Shown in pieces: positions 63,890 through 64,000 of a DNA stretch of 64,000 nt (within the stretch, counting starts at the first letter, position 1; each line of letters starts with the position of its first letter). The DNA lies in NCBI GenBank assembly GCA_965223985.1, contig OZ245030.1, positions 2,542,001-2,606,000 on the forward strand, given 5' to 3'. A program made the position numbers and the translations under genes. Below the pieces are notes generated by a model. The model searched no databases. It saw only the letters and a program-made list of their open reading frames with translations, and was not told the origin of the DNA. The stretch comes from JAPPKS01 sp963667895. Lineage in GTDB: Bacteria; Poribacteria; WGA-4E; PCPOR2b.

Positions 63890-64000
63890 ATCATATTTGT
63901 GCGGTAAAATAATGATTCCGTTGATAAAACAAGCGGATTAGATTGTAACATCGCTCTTTCACCAAATCAAGGGAAAACTTATGAACTCCCTGGATTCTTG

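Overview
The window looks like a chromosomal contig from an uncultured, Gram-negative-type bacterium. Four things fit Candidatus Poribacteria or a close relative: paralogous arrays of secreted LamG/ConA-like proteins, many catabolic singletons (ThDP, Gfo/Idh/MocA, VOC, PEP-mutase-like, AraD1-like), a TonB receptor paired with a DUF4249-like lipoprotein, and dispersed hairpin repeats. This assignment is an inference from protein style; there is no rRNA here to prove it. I found no tRNA, rRNA or CRISPR array.

Layout. 1-1.5 kb: three tandem minus-strand genes sharing one N-terminal anchor, the last cut by the window edge. 1.6-10.6 kb: a catabolic stretch (ThDP enzyme, Tat-exported GH127-like hydrolase, SDR, metallo-beta-lactamase fold protein, VOC protein, PEP-mutase/isocitrate-lyase relative, Gfo/Idh/MocA oxidoreductase). 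10.7-16 kb: a DMT transporter behind a consensus promoter and a translationally coupled small upstream ORF, a membrane-anchored GH108-like muramidase, a transposase relic and a large membrane peptidase-MA/TPR protein. 16-23.2 kb: trpB-trpA-ridA with a promoter and leader, then phosphomannomutase, fabV and a zinc alcohol dehydrogenase. 23.5-27.2 kb: four tandem LamG genes with near-identical spacers. 27.7-29.3 kb: a homocysteine S-methyltransferase whose former methylenetetrahydrofolate reductase half is broken by frameshifts and a deletion. 29.5-36.2 kb: AraD1-like, DegT aminotransferase, rdgB-rph, a lipoprotein and alr. 36.6-43.2 kb: a TPR lipoprotein, then a purine cluster (membrane protein, purF, small membrane protein, purM, a FliG-like protein, a DUF523/DUF1722 protein). 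43.3-49.2 kb: bioA, a ferredoxin-membrane-Hsp20-like fusion, glpD and a second DegT aminotransferase. 49.9-53.2 kb: TonB receptor plus DUF4249-like lipoprotein.

53.6-64 kb is a defence/mobile island. It holds a decayed XRE antitoxin, then a compact operon of a ribbon-helix-helix protein, a two-helix membrane protein and a long prokaryotic Argonaute. The Argonaute has recognisable MID and PIWI domains and an apparently complete D-E-D-N active site. A HELGHH metallopeptidase converges on it. An operator-like cluster of TGTCAC/GTGACA sites follows, then a CPBP membrane protease, a type I methylase and specificity pair (hsdM-hsdS, no hsdR in view), a MITE-like palindrome that supplies the hsdS stop codon, and a hicA-hicB toxin-antitoxin pair.

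The Argonaute operon is the best candidate for a little-described system. Its genes overlap or nearly touch, a putative promoter flanked by possible RHH operator copies precedes it, and it joins a predicted nuclease-competent Argonaute to a small membrane protein. That suggests nucleic-acid sensing coupled to a membrane effector, which is inference and untested.
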